Shown: positions 37,061-44,196 of the stretch, in pieces
How positions within the stretch are numbered: position 1 is the stretch's first letter
How the letters are laid out: each line of letters starts with the position of its first letter
Assembly (NCBI GenBank): GCA_030826885.1
Contig: JAUUDF010000029.1
Coordinates: 1-57,525, forward strand
Direction: 5' to 3'
DNA length: 57,525 nt
From: Sulfurovum sp.
GTDB lineage: Bacteria; Campylobacterota; Campylobacteria; Campylobacterales; Sulfurovaceae
Notes under the pieces: generated by a model
The model's input: the letters and a program-made list of their open reading frames with translations, nothing else
Database searches by the model: none
Told to the model about the DNA's origin: nothing
Position numbers and translations under genes: made by a program

Positions 37061-37502
37061 GTGCTGCCTTTTCGAGAAAATCTTCCACGGAACGTTCAAT
37101 CATCGCATAGACTTTCTCAAAGCCTTCAAAGTTGGGGAAGTAGTAGGGGTCGGGTACATCTTCCCCGTTAAAATCGCCGTAATCTCCAAGCAGATGGACA
37201 TTCTGAAATCCTTTTGCTTCCAGGTCAGACAGATTTTGTCTGTCAAGCGCGATAATATAGTCGAAACGGTGCTGGTCATCAGGGTGTACGGGTCTGGCGC
37301 GCTGCAGTGAAATGTCAATGTCGTGACGTTTTGCCACCTCGATAGAATCGCTGCAGGGCGCTTCTCCTTCATGCCAGTTGCTCGTACCAGCAGAATCAGC
37401 TTCAAACGGGTATTGTTTTTGTGCAATGTGTGCAGTGGCAATTCCTTCTGCAAGGGGACTTCTGCATATGTTACCCAGGCAGACAAACAGTATCCGTTTC
37501 AT
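37047..37502 (-). CDS. Low-molecular-weight protein-tyrosine phosphatase
   Basis: 151 residues. The signature loop CLGNICRS places the nucleophile at Cys8 and Arg at 14, and DVPDPYY supplies the general-acid Asp plus the two Tyr of the family. In bacteria such enzymes often control exopolysaccharide kinases, but no BY-kinase is nearby. Overlaps cutA, implying cotranscription. Full length. Confidence 0.94.
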   Translation of the reverse strand: MKRILFVCLGNICRSPLAEGIATAHIAQKQYPFEADSAGTSNWHEGEAPCSDSIEVAKRHDIDISLQRARPVHPDDQHRFDYIIALDRQNLSDLEAKGFQNVHLLGDYGDFNGEDVPDPYYFPNFEGFEKVYAMIERSVEDFLEKAAHERI

Positions 37503-37570
37503 GTTTGCACGTTCCTTTCAGATATTGTATAGATATTTTAGTATAATTATTCCTAAAAAGGAGAGTGTTG

Positions 37571-38170
37571 ATGTTTGAAGTAACCGAATACATAGGCATT
37601 GTGGCATTTGCAGTCTCCGGTTTTTTTGTGGCAGTGCGAAGCGGGCTGGACTTTTTGGGGGTGCTTATATCGGTTTTTCTGACAGCATTTGGCGGAGGGA
37701 TCATCCGTGATGTCATTGCAGGTCGTACACCCTATGTCTTTGCGCACGATCTTCCGGCATTGATTATTGTGGTGGTGACGGTGCTGCTGATTGTGTTGCG
37801 TTTTCACAAACGTGACACCATTGAAAACCGTCCCTACTTCATATTGAGTGATTCCATTGGGCTGGTTTCGTTCAGTATTACCGGTGCGATGATCGCGATG
37901 GAGTCTCAACTCAGCCTGACCGGTGTGCTGGCACTGGCATTTGCAACAGCTGTCGGCGGCGGGATCACCCGTGATGTGATCATCAACGAGGTACCGTTTG
38001 TGTTTAAAACGGGCTTTTACGGTACCGTTTCACTGCTTGTCGCTGCCGTACTCTATTTGCTTGAACGAACGGCAGGTCTCTCCGCCTATATTCTGATGGT
38101 AATTTTAGTGAGCGGTGTAGTACTCAGAATGGTTGCCTACTACAGGAAGTGGTCAATACCGCTTATTTAA
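37571..38170 (+). CDS. TRIC/YicG-family trimeric cation channel
   Basis: A 199-residue inner-membrane protein of the UPF0126/TRIC family, with about seven helices in two related halves. Each half holds the glycine-kink motif: FGGGIIRDVIAGRTPYVF and VGGGITRDVIINEVPFVF. Homologs form trimeric potassium-selective channels; transport in this bacterium is inferred. ATG 37571 follows AAGGAGAG by seven bases. Its stop overlaps the stop of the convergent diguanylate cyclase by four bases (TTAA). Confidence 0.92.
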   Translation: MFEVTEYIGIVAFAVSGFFVAVRSGLDFLGVLISVFLTAFGGGIIRDVIAGRTPYVFAHDLPALIIVVVTVLLIVLRFHKRDTIENRPYFILSDSIGLVSFSITGAMIAMESQLSLTGVLALAFATAVGGGITRDVIINEVPFVFKTGFYGTVSLLVAAVLYLLERTAGLSAYILMVILVSGVVLRMVAYYRKWSIPLI

Positions 38171-39279
38171 TTGGCATTATAAATCACGATTTGGTTACGA
38201 CCTCTTGCTTTAGCTTTGTAAAGAGCCTTGTCTGCACTCTCATAAATTGCATTAAAATTATGTTCTGCTTTTTGCAAAATATATGCACCAACTGAGCATG
38301 TAAGATACTGGGATACCGGACTATTTCTATTTTCAATATGCATGTTATAGATAGACTCCTGCAACTTTTTTAGCTTATTCTCGATTGCTTCACGTTCTTT
38401 GTCAATAATTATTCCTGAAAATTCGTCGCCCCCCAGACGAAAAGCATATTTTGAATTCTTTTTAATCAGGGCAGCCGTTTTTGTCAGTATTTCATCACCT
38501 TTTTGATGACCGTAGGTATCGTTATAGTCTTTGAAATAATCAATATCCAGTACAAAATATGCAAAGTATTCATTAGTATGATATATTTTATGTAACTCTC
38601 CGCAAAAGCTTTCTCTCAGTGAACGACGGTTGTAAAGTTTTGTCAATGGATCGATTAAAGAGAGTTCCTCGAAATACTGTAGTTTCAATTTTTCTTTTTT
38701 ACGAAGTTCTTCGATTTTCTCATATGTTTTTTCATTATTGTGTGCGATAGTATATATTGCATAAAGCATGATAAATTGAGAAATTGCATAACGTATATAG
38801 CTTGGAATGTTCCATGAAGTATCTAGCCATGTATTAATCCCCTGATAGGTAATTATAAGGTTAAGGAGGATAAAAACTATGGAAAGATAAAGTCCCCTGC
38901 GTGCACCAAGAGTGATCAAACTAAACGGTATGAAAAAGTAGCTCCATATTAAGCTAAGGTCTTGACCATGTGCAAAAAAATTTATAGCGAGAAAAACGAT
39001 AAAAAATAGCCCGTTTCCAAAATTGGCTACCTGACGGTAGTTGTATTGTTTTCGGAGTGTAACAAACATATAGAGTGTCGGGAAGAAGAGAGAGATGTCA
39101 ATGATGACAAACTTAATATCTGCTCCCAATAATATATTGACAAATAGTAATATGACAGTTGTGAGTAGAGTAATAAAAAAAAATGCATTGAGAATAAGCA
39201 CTTTTGTATAAATTGGATCATACTCCTTAGTATCATATGATGCAAATATAAGTTCTTTCAGTTTAGGTTGTATGGACAA
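38167..39279 (-). CDS. Membrane diguanylate cyclase (GGDEF)
   Basis: 370 residues. About six membrane helices in the first 185 residues lead to a coiled linker and a GGDEF domain (about 205-365). The active site is RLGGDEFSGII, and DPLTKLYNRRSL begins the domain. Metal and substrate residues look intact, so c-di-GMP synthesis is likely. I see no RxxD inhibitory site upstream of GGDEF. The only start is a TTG at 39279 with a weak ribosome site, so expression may be low or the start wrong. It is more AT-rich than its neighbours. Confidence 0.9.
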   Translation of the reverse strand: MSIQPKLKELIFASYDTKEYDPIYTKVLILNAFFFITLLTTVILLFVNILLGADIKFVIIDISLFFPTLYMFVTLRKQYNYRQVANFGNGLFFIVFLAINFFAHGQDLSLIWSYFFIPFSLITLGARRGLYLSIVFILLNLIITYQGINTWLDTSWNIPSYIRYAISQFIMLYAIYTIAHNNEKTYEKIEELRKKEKLKLQYFEELSLIDPLTKLYNRRSLRESFCGELHKIYHTNEYFAYFVLDIDYFKDYNDTYGHQKGDEILTKTAALIKKNSKYAFRLGGDEFSGIIIDKEREAIENKLKKLQESIYNMHIENRNSPVSQYLTCSVGAYILQKAEHNFNAIYESADKALYKAKARGRNQIVIYNAN

Positions 39280-39357
39280 AATTAGCTACTCTTTATATGT
39301 TTAATGGGATAAATATTGGAATTCTACCAGTTAAATATATATTAAAAACAACAAAAA

Positions 39358-40062
39358 TTAATAAATTGCATATGTATACCACAAGTTTAAAAATTTTCTC
39401 CGTTCATATACTCTGCTACCCAGCGCAAACTTGTATGGCATATAGCTCTGACCGAGGTTCCAGAATGCAAAACCGTTTTCTTTAAGATAGTGCGCGAGCA
39501 AAACGAGTTGGGCAGTTCCGTAGTTTCTGTAATGTTTCTCTCTGCTGCTAAAACCGCTGAGACTGGTGTAGGTGTCTCCTATGATGTACCCGATTTCTCC
39601 GGCAATGTATGCTCCATCCTCCTCTATGTGGCTTTCAATGAGATGAAAGTCTTCGTGCATCTTCTGTGTCTGTAGCAGCATTGCCTCATAGCGTGGAGTG
39701 AGCCAGCACCGTTTGTGATGGCTACGTATTTTCTTAATGACCGGGGAAATGTCGGTACTGATTTTTAGCTGCAGTTGTTTCTTGCGTAACAGTTTTCTGA
39801 CTTTTGTACTGGTATGCAGGTTTTCAAAATGAAGTACCGCATAGGAGAACTGGATTTCGGGAAGCAGCAGTTCTTTTCCCTCGTAGGTATCTGTTACTGC
39901 AATAAAGCCCGCTTGAGCTTGGGCAATGTAGAACTTGGGAGAGAAGTCTTCACTCCAGTAGTAGTTTTGCTGCATATTTGGGTATATTTTTGTCATGAGA
40001 GTATGTGTGTCAGTCACGTCGCTGTAGGTGATAGGATAGATGCCAAGTTGCCTGTCTTTCAC
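39358..40062 (-). CDS. Divergent Aat-like (leucyl/phenylalanyl transferase) protein
   Basis: 234 residues. The order of motifs is that of bacterial leucyl/phenylalanyl-tRNA-protein transferase: YYWSEDFSPKFYIAQAQAGF (compare the W-S-P-D-P / F-P-W-Y part), LHTSTKVRKLLRKKQLQLKI (compare LH.SR.LRR.LR), WLTPRYEAMLL (compare WI...M..AY), IAGEIGYIIG-x-TYTSLSGFSSRE (compare GGLYGVALGR-x-FFGESMFS) and FWNLGQ (compare DCQ). It is therefore a GNAT-fold aminoacyl transferase relative, but the key loops differ, so the substrate is open. GTG start with AGGAT five bases upstream. It lies behind rlmH, divergent from it. Confidence 0.7.
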   Translation of the reverse strand: MKDRQLGIYPITYSDVTDTHTLMTKIYPNMQQNYYWSEDFSPKFYIAQAQAGFIAVTDTYEGKELLLPEIQFSYAVLHFENLHTSTKVRKLLRKKQLQLKISTDISPVIKKIRSHHKRCWLTPRYEAMLLQTQKMHEDFHLIESHIEEDGAYIAGEIGYIIGDTYTSLSGFSSREKHYRNYGTAQLVLLAHYLKENGFAFWNLGQSYMPYKFALGSRVYERRKFLNLWYTYAIY

Positions 40063-40117
40063 GGATAATCCTAATGGTGTTTCGATACAATAACATTATT
40101 TTACCAAAGGCAGTCTA

Positions 40118-40579
40118 ATGAATATAAATGTCATCATCGTGGATAAAAAAGGCAAAGACCAGCTTTATGCTCCCCTGATAGAACATTATAAAAAAATAGC
40201 CAAATCCTTTGCCAAAGTAGAAGTCATCGAAGTCTTTGACAAAGAGATCGCCAGGGCACATGACATATCTGCCGAGTTGGCACAGCGTTCCTATACAAAA
40301 GCACTCTCCAAATATCTTTCCGGGGGCATGAATGTTGCACTTGACCCGTCTGCGAAAGAGGTAGACAGTTTCGATTTTGCAAAACTGCTTAAGGATAGAA
40401 GTGTCGTGAACTTCTATATTGGCGGCGCCTACGGCTTTGAGAGCGATTTTTTGCGTCAATGTAATATTGCCGTATCATTTGGTAAAATAACGCTTTCACA
40501 TAAGTTGGTGAAAGTTGTACTGCTCGAACAGATCTTTCGGGGTTTGAGTATTAACAATAATCATCCATATCACAAATAG
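40118..40579 (+). CDS. rlmH: 23S rRNA pseudouridine-1915 N3-methyltransferase
   Basis: A 153-residue SPOUT methyltransferase acting on helix 69 of 23S rRNA. FYIGGAYGFESDFL is the SAM-knot glycine loop, ISFGKITLSHKL-like SFGKITLSHKLVKVVLLEQI matches the C-terminal trefoil, and the length is typical. Ribosome site AAAGG precedes the ATG. It starts the rlmH-dksA-like-helical-dus run. Confidence 0.96.
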   Translation: MNINVIIVDKKGKDQLYAPLIEHYKKIAKSFAKVEVIEVFDKEIARAHDISAELAQRSYTKALSKYLSGGMNVALDPSAKEVDSFDFAKLLKDRSVVNFYIGGAYGFESDFLRQCNIAVSFGKITLSHKLVKVVLLEQIFRGLSINNNHPYHK

Positions 40580-40590
40580 GAAGAAGATAG

Positions 40591-40947
40591 ATGTTGACTG
40601 AAAAAGAGTTGGAGATGTTCAAAAACAGACTGCTTGACAGACGGGCACAGATCGAAAAGAATCTTGCGGGTACTTCCCTGGAGTTGAAAGAGATGAGGGA
40701 TCTTGAGCTCAACGATGAAGGAGATTTTGCAGCGGCTTCGGCTGAATCGGTTGTGGACAGTGCCATTTTGCGGCAACAGCGCAAGGAGTTAGCTGAAATT
40801 GATCTCGCATTGGGTAAAATAAAGAACGGTACTTACGGAATATGCGAGATGTGTGAAGAACCCATAGGAAGAGCACGTCTTGAGGTCAAGAACTTTGCAC
40901 GTTTTTGCATAACCTGTAGGGAGATCAACGAAAAAGAAGAACAGTAG
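40591..40947 (+). CDS. DksA/TraR family zinc-finger protein
   Basis: 118 residues. A helical N-terminal part (about 1-75) is followed by a four-Cys zinc finger, CEMCEEPIGRARLEVKNFAR with FCITC (near 87-111). This is the DksA/TraR pattern that binds in the RNA polymerase secondary channel. An ELNDEGDFAAAS segment in the coiled-coil tip keeps the acidic D-x-x-D/A region expected of active DksA. Starts 11 bases after rlmH. Confidence 0.93.
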   Translation: MLTEKELEMFKNRLLDRRAQIEKNLAGTSLELKEMRDLELNDEGDFAAASAESVVDSAILRQQRKELAEIDLALGKIKNGTYGICEMCEEPIGRARLEVKNFARFCITCREINEKEEQ

Positions 40948-40971
40948 ACTGTTAATAATAAGGGGAAGCGA

Positions 40972-42009
40972 ATGAGACTGGGGCTGTACATTTTTGCTGC
41001 ATTGACACTGATGGGAATTATAGGCGCGATAGTGCATATGATTAACCCAAACAATTTTCTCATTGAAGTAATGGGGATCAATTTCAACTTCCCTGTTGCG
41101 GTGTGGGTCATACTGCCTATGGCATTGCTGCTGCTTTTTACGGTTATACATATGTTCTACTACGGGATGAAAGGTTATTTCAAGGAGAAAAAGTGGGAGC
41201 GCGATGCCGGAACGCTCGAAGATGCTCTCTACTGGTCTCTTGTGAATGAACCCAAAGAGCAGAAATATATGATCGACGATATTAAAAAGTCGGCGGTACT
41301 GCTTGGCAAGTCCAACCTGAGTGTCATCGACAGTGTGGAAGGACTCAGTGACAGACTGACCAAGATCGTCAATATTCTCAACAAAATCAAAAACGGCGAA
41401 TATGTCGACCTGAAAGAGAACAAGCTTGCAAAAGTGTTCAATGAAGGTAATCCCCATCTTATCAGAAACCGTCTGAACCGACTGGAGCATGATAGCGAGT
41501 TTGTAGAAGAGGTCATGAAATCCTCATCCAAATACTCTGAACCGGTACGCAAACATGCACTTGAGATTTTTGCACGTAAAGAGAGCTTCTACAAAGCAAG
41601 AAAGTATGCGAAAATATTCGACGTGGAGAACTTCTTTGTGATGCTCAATCGTCTGGATGAGGAAGAGGATCATACACTGACAGCCGAGATACTTAATGAC
41701 TTTGTAGAATCATTGAAGCTAAAGTGTGCCGACTTCGTACGTATTGCAAAAATTACGAAGAAGCACTTCAGCCCCGATGAGAACCTGGCACTTTTCAAGT
41801 CGTATCAGAAAGAGAATTCCAAAGCGCAGAATGCCTATTTGTACCTTCTCTTTGAATATGAACTGCTCGATGAGATAGAAAAATACCTCGATGAGCAGGA
41901 AGAGCATGAGTTCATGAAGTTCAGAGCACTGCTTGAACTTAAAAAGCAGAACAAAGGGTTCAAACTTGAAGACCTGATCGATGCGGAGTCGATCTGCAAA
42001 AATGCCTAA
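40972..42009 (+). CDS. Two-helix membrane protein with long helical domain
   Basis: 345 residues. Two membrane helices (about 5-27 and 40-65) are followed by about 280 cytoplasmic residues, almost all alpha-helical and acidic, probably an alpha-solenoid of repeats: SEPVRKHALEIFARKESFYK, LTAEILNDFVESLKLK and AYLYLLFEYELLDE. I know of similar genes next to dusB in other Campylobacterota but no assigned function. The ATG follows GGGGAAG. The dus gene starts immediately after its stop. Confidence 0.8.
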   Translation: MRLGLYIFAALTLMGIIGAIVHMINPNNFLIEVMGINFNFPVAVWVILPMALLLLFTVIHMFYYGMKGYFKEKKWERDAGTLEDALYWSLVNEPKEQKYMIDDIKKSAVLLGKSNLSVIDSVEGLSDRLTKIVNILNKIKNGEYVDLKENKLAKVFNEGNPHLIRNRLNRLEHDSEFVEEVMKSSSKYSEPVRKHALEIFARKESFYKARKYAKIFDVENFFVMLNRLDEEEDHTLTAEILNDFVESLKLKCADFVRIAKITKKHFSPDENLALFKSYQKENSKAQNAYLYLLFEYELLDEIEKYLDEQEEHEFMKFRALLELKKQNKGFKLEDLIDAESICKNA

Positions 42010-42972
42010 GTGCCTATGGCAAAGATCGATTTTTCCACACCTCTCTACGCTTTGGCCCCGCTTGCGGGCTTTACCGATCTTCCCTTCCGTTCCGTTGTCA
42101 AAAAATTCGGTGTCGATCTGACGGTATCGGAGATGATCAGCTCCAACGCACTGGTGCACAAGAGCAAAAAGACCCATAGAATGCTTGAGAAGGCGGCATC
42201 TGAAGAGCCTTACAGTGTACAGATCGCGGGAAGTGACCTTGAGGTCATTCGCAAGGCGGTTGAGATTATCAACGACAAAGAGGGTGTCAGTGCCATTGAC
42301 CTGAACTGCGGCTGTCCCGCGCCCAAGGTCGTGAACAACCTTCAGGGCAGTTCTCTGCTGACCGATCTGGTGCAGATGGGCAGGGTAATCGAGACGATCA
42401 AACGCTATTCGAACAAACCCTACACCAGTGTCAAAATGCGTTTGGGGTTTAACGAAAAGAACCATGTCGAGATCGCCAAGGTCGCCCAGAGTGCCGGTGC
42501 GGATTTCATTGCAGTTCACGGGCGTACCAGAGCGGGAAGGTACAAGGCGGCGGTCGACTACGATGCCATTAGGCAAATCAAGGAAGTAGTCAATATTCCC
42601 GTCATTGCCAACGGTGACATCGACTCTCCCCAAAAGGCACGATGGGTACTTGACTATACCGGGGCAGACGGTATCATGATAGGCCGTGCGGCCGTGGGCA
42701 AACCGTGGATTTTCCAGCAGATCAAAGAAGGGATGGAAGAGGTCAGCCCGGAGCTGATAAGGGAAGTGGTACTCGAGCATTTCGACCAGATGGTCGCCTA
42801 CTACGACAGGTACGGCGCGATCATGTTCCGAAAGAACCTGCACTCCTACTCCAAAGCGGGCTATCAGGGGGCTTCTGCTTTTAGAGATACCATAAACCGT
42901 CTTGAAGATCCCAAAGAGATGCGTGAAGTCATCGACAGCTTCTTTTCGCAGCCTTTTTTGCATGCACATTGA
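42010..42972 (+). CDS. dusB: tRNA-dihydrouridine synthase (Dus family)
   Basis: 320 residues. An FMN-dependent TIM-barrel enzyme that reduces uridine in tRNA D loops. The catalytic Cys is in NCGCPAPKV, with VHGRTRAGRY and MIGRAAVGKPWIF the FMN-phosphate region. Sequence order fits DusB best, but DusA/C cannot be excluded. The start may be GTG 42010 (abutting the upstream stop) or ATG 42016. No DUF or double-stranded-RNA-binding fusion is present. Confidence 0.9.
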   Translation: MPMAKIDFSTPLYALAPLAGFTDLPFRSVVKKFGVDLTVSEMISSNALVHKSKKTHRMLEKAASEEPYSVQIAGSDLEVIRKAVEIINDKEGVSAIDLNCGCPAPKVVNNLQGSSLLTDLVQMGRVIETIKRYSNKPYTSVKMRLGFNEKNHVEIAKVAQSAGADFIAVHGRTRAGRYKAAVDYDAIRQIKEVVNIPVIANGDIDSPQKARWVLDYTGADGIMIGRAAVGKPWIFQQIKEGMEEVSPELIREVVLEHFDQMVAYYDRYGAIMFRKNLHSYSKAGYQGASAFRDTINRLEDPKEMREVIDSFFSQPFLHAH

Positions 42973-43007
42973 TATGCATTTATGTTTCTCTCACAGTTCA
43001 TGTATCT

Positions 43008-43679
43008 TTAGTCTTTTGTCGAGGTCATGCCGGCGCTGAGCCAGTCCTGCATGCCTCCTCTGTACCACTTTATCTTTTCGGGCGGATAGGCTATTTCAAT
43101 GAGAGCGAATATCATGCTCGGTGACTGGCTGCACCATGGGCCGTTGCAAAAGAGTACCAGTGTTTTGGCATGGTCGAAATTGTACTCGCCATCCTTGTTT
43201 TTAGTCACGCCCAGGTGTTTGAGGGCATATTCGAAGTGAAATTCGTAGTCGTCACGGTACTTGAAGTAGCGAAAGGGCATATTGATGGCACCCGGTATGG
43301 TGCGGTAGTCATACCACTCCTCGTTCCTGCTGTCAATAAGCAGTAGATTGGGGTTGTGCTGCATCTCTTTGAGCGTTGCAATCACCTCCAGCTCTCCGTA
43401 GGTTTCAATGTCGTGATCGAGTGTCATCGGCAGTAGCCGACCCTTGGTATGGACAAAAGTGGATTTGCAGGATTCTGGTACCTTTTTGCTTGCATAATGC
43501 TCCGTCCATAGCATCTGGTTGTTGATGGGAATATGCTTGTACTCTTCGGGGATGATCCGCTTGACACTGTATGTTTTGTTGCCTATTTTGACGGTCACAC
43601 CGTCACGTTCAATATCTGAGGCACAAAGAGAAGTAGCGGCAATGCACAGCAACAGTGTACATGTAGTACGTAGTATCAT
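43008..43679 (-). CDS. Exported rhodanese-domain protein
   Basis: 223 residues. A signal peptide (ILRTTCTLLLCIAATSLCA) is followed by a rhodanese fold. The active loop is LFCNGPWCSQS, with two cysteines in place of the usual C-x4-R/S loop; the trailing YRGGMQDWLSAG is typical for rhodaneses. LLIDSRNEEWYDYRTIPGAI supplies the CH2A-type Asp-Arg start. A periplasmic sulfur-transfer role fits a sulfur-oxidising bacterium but is inferred. A good GGAGGAAA ribosome site precedes the ATG. Confidence 0.9.
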   Translation of the reverse strand: MILRTTCTLLLCIAATSLCASDIERDGVTVKIGNKTYSVKRIIPEEYKHIPINNQMLWTEHYASKKVPESCKSTFVHTKGRLLPMTLDHDIETYGELEVIATLKEMQHNPNLLLIDSRNEEWYDYRTIPGAINMPFRYFKYRDDYEFHFEYALKHLGVTKNKDGEYNFDHAKTLVLFCNGPWCSQSPSMIFALIEIAYPPEKIKWYRGGMQDWLSAGMTSTKD

Positions 43680-43775
43680 AATTTTTCCTCCGCATCATGT
43701 TTGGATGTTTCATATTACCGTGTGAAGCGTGTAGTGTGTGTGTAGCAGCTGCACAGGGCATGAAAGGTGTGCAGG

Positions 43776-43801
43776 GTGTCATTTACAAGAATAAATGTAA
43801 A
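43776..43801 (+). repeat. Left terminal inverted repeat of cassette
   Basis: GTGTCATTTACAAGAA then TAAATGTAAA. The inner part is itself a dyad: CATTTACA (43780-43787) and TGTAAATG (43796-43803) around an 8-base spacer. Confidence 0.7.
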
Positions 43802-43912
43802 TGCTGAATTAAATGAGTGGAATGATCCCACTACAATAGGCACAAAGTTATTCGGTTAATGGTATATTTCTTCTGTCCTTGTTGGATGGCTAGTTTTATT
43901 GTACCTCTCTAT

Positions 43913-44125
43913 TTATCTACTTTCTTTAAATATTTTATAAGCTAAATATATGCCAATAATACTGTATAAAACATTATCAAAATCCATACGCAGTACAGTA
44001 GAAGCGATAGCTTTGTAGTAGTTGGGGTGTTCTTTGATATTGATATCTGTAACGGTAACAAACTCAAAAGGTTCATTGGGGAACCTCGAAAAGAACTCGA
44101 GGATTTCTGGTTTTTCTTTTGCCAA
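43913..44125 (-). CDS. Small protein of the cassette, unknown
   Basis: A 70-residue frame with a TTG start; GAGGAT lies six bases upstream (44137-44132), just inside the right inverted repeat. It has an acidic N-terminal half (EFFSRFPNEPFEF), a middle IKEHPNYYKAIA, and a hydrophobic C-terminal helix (VLYSIIGIYLAYKIF) that may bind the membrane. I recognise no family. The good ribosome site and even composition suggest a real gene. Confidence 0.5.
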   Translation of the reverse strand: MAKEKPEILEFFSRFPNEPFEFVTVTDINIKEHPNYYKAIASTVLRMDFDNVLYSIIGIYLAYKIFKESR

Positions 44126-44139
44126 TTTTGTATCCTCTG

Positions 44140-44185
44140 TTTACATTTGTTCTTGTCGAGTGAAGTTTGTTCTTGTAAATGACAC
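44140..44185 (-). repeat. Right terminal inverted repeat of cassette, expanded
   Basis: Read on the minus strand it starts GTGTCATTTACAAGAA, as the left end does. It then has 20 extra bases flanked by the 11-base direct repeat ACAAGAACAAA, and ends AAATGTAAA as the left end does. Only one position differs (C for T) outside the 20-base insertion. Confidence 0.65.
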
Positions 44186-44196
44186 AGGGTATCTTC

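Larger units (their letters stand above)
43776..44185. mobile_element. 410-bp inverted-repeat cassette with one small gene
   Basis: The segment is bounded by 16-base perfect inverted repeats, GTGTCATTTACAAGAA and its complement, that extend to about 26 bases if a 20-base insertion in the right copy is allowed. The same trinucleotide AGG lies directly outside each end (43773-43775 and 44186-44188), as a 3-bp target duplication would. It carries a 70-codon gene. The interior is AT-rich compared with the flanks. There is no transposase, so any movement would need one supplied elsewhere. Alternative: paired operators. Confidence 0.5.

Noticed and set aside
41719-42969. 416-codon minus-strand frame opposite the dus gene
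   Set aside because: Long open reading but mirrors the codon pattern of the dusB and helical-protein genes; no motifs, and the opposite frame has all Dus signatures.
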